Source: CAZART01 sp964487555
GTDB lineage: Bacteria > Bacteroidota > Rhodothermia > Rhodothermales > VXPQ01
Length of the DNA: 6,349 nt
NCBI GenBank assembly: GCA_964487555.1
Contig: CAZART010000205.1
Coordinates: 1-6,349, forward strand
Direction of reading: 5' to 3'
A model generated the notes under the pieces. That model was not told where the DNA came from, searched no databases, and worked only from the letters and a program-made list of their open reading frames with translations. Positions 6,062-6,349 of this stretch are shown here, one piece after another (within the stretch, counting starts at the first letter, position 1; each line of letters starts with the position of its first letter). Position numbers and translations under genes: made by a program.

Positions 6062-6349
6062 TCCAGATCCCGGGTCCAGACATCCATGGAAAAGTCCTTT
6101 GCGTCCCAGTCCGACAGGCCGCACCCCCTCTCATCATACCGCACCAGCGTATGGTGTCTGGAGAGTCCATGGAGCCAATGGCGCCAGACGGTACTGCCCC
6201 AATCGAAATCCAGGTGGCTCAGCCAATTGGCGACCTTCACGAAAGGCGGACCTGCCCCGGCTGTGGCGAAGGCGATTCGGACACCGTCCGGTGCATGGCA
6301 AGTCCGGGGCGGATCTTCACATCCCTCAAGCGATCTGCCAGACGAACAG
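6055..6349 (-). pseudogene. Alpha/beta-hydrolase fold fragment, incomplete at both ends
   Basis: On the - strand the frame from the window edge down to 6055 encodes CHAPDGVRIAFATAGAGPPF, then VKVANWLSHLDFDW, LHGLSRHHTLVRYDERGCGL and SDWDAKDFSMDVWTRDLEAV. This is the N-terminal part of an alpha/beta hydrolase of the kind often fused to LuxR, adenylate-cyclase or other signalling domains. Such domains normally run on about 200 residues to a GxSxGG nucleophile elbow and a His. Here the family sequence stops at 'DLEAV' (6055) and the frame ends a few codons into unrelated DNA at a TGA near 6022. Upstream, another - strand frame reads VRLADRLRDVKIR before the hydrolase frame takes over near 6300-6310, which suggests a second frameshift and a possible lost N-terminal domain. 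A GTG start at 6240 gives 72 residues but begins inside the conserved region. Function is probably lost. Confidence 0.65.

Noticed and set aside
6062..6349. Continuation of the + strand kinase frame to the window edge
   Set aside because: The frame stays open with no stop, but the translation is Ser/Pro-rich with no kinase catalytic-loop or DFG motif, while the opposite strand encodes a clear hydrolase segment. It is an antisense reading.

Overview
The window looks like a piece of a GC-rich (about 60% G+C by eye) bacterial chromosome. The best guess is a member of Rhodothermota or a related Bacteroidota-like lineage, with Acidobacteriota as an alternative. This rests on two proteins: a two-propeller (reg_prop/Y_Y_Y) sensor histidine kinase whose H-box region reads HEIKNPLNFVNNF, and a serine/threonine kinase N-terminus of the 'HYEIxEKLGxGGMGVVYKARD' type. 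Both styles are abundant in those groups. No rRNA, tRNA, CRISPR array or transposase gene is visible.

Layout. Positions 1-531 contain no convincing gene. They do contain an imperfect hairpin (264-306) and a perfect 10-bp inverted repeat (376-385 / 466-475) enclosing further complementary segments, which makes a candidate structured leader for the next gene. Positions 532-1125 encode an OsmC/Ohr-superfamily protein. Its stop overlaps, as GTGA, the start of an ArsM-like SAM-dependent methyltransferase (1122-1976). Both proteins depart from the textbook cysteine pattern of their families. A doubtful 42-codon ORF (1973-2101) overlaps the methyltransferase stop and the start of the next gene. Positions 2046-5657 encode a 1203-residue membrane sensor histidine kinase: signal peptide, 14 beta-propeller blades, Y_Y_Y domain, one transmembrane helix, coiled coil, HisKA and HATPase. 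It has no receiver or DNA-binding domain, so its response regulator must be elsewhere.

The last ~690 bases look damaged or rearranged. A serine/threonine kinase N-terminus on the + strand (about 5689-6061) has no in-frame start, carries Glu in place of the ATP-anchoring Lys, and stops abruptly after the hinge region. At that point the sequence switches, across about 7 shared bases (6055-6061), to an alpha/beta-hydrolase fragment read on the - strand (6349 to 6055). This is either two truncated genes joined by an inversion or deletion, or an assembly chimera.

Functional reading. The OsmC-methyltransferase pair is translationally coupled and is probably a small thiol, metalloid or chalcogen chemistry module. 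The sensor kinase follows 69 bases later on the same strand and may be co-transcribed, but nothing in the sequence proves it regulates the pair.
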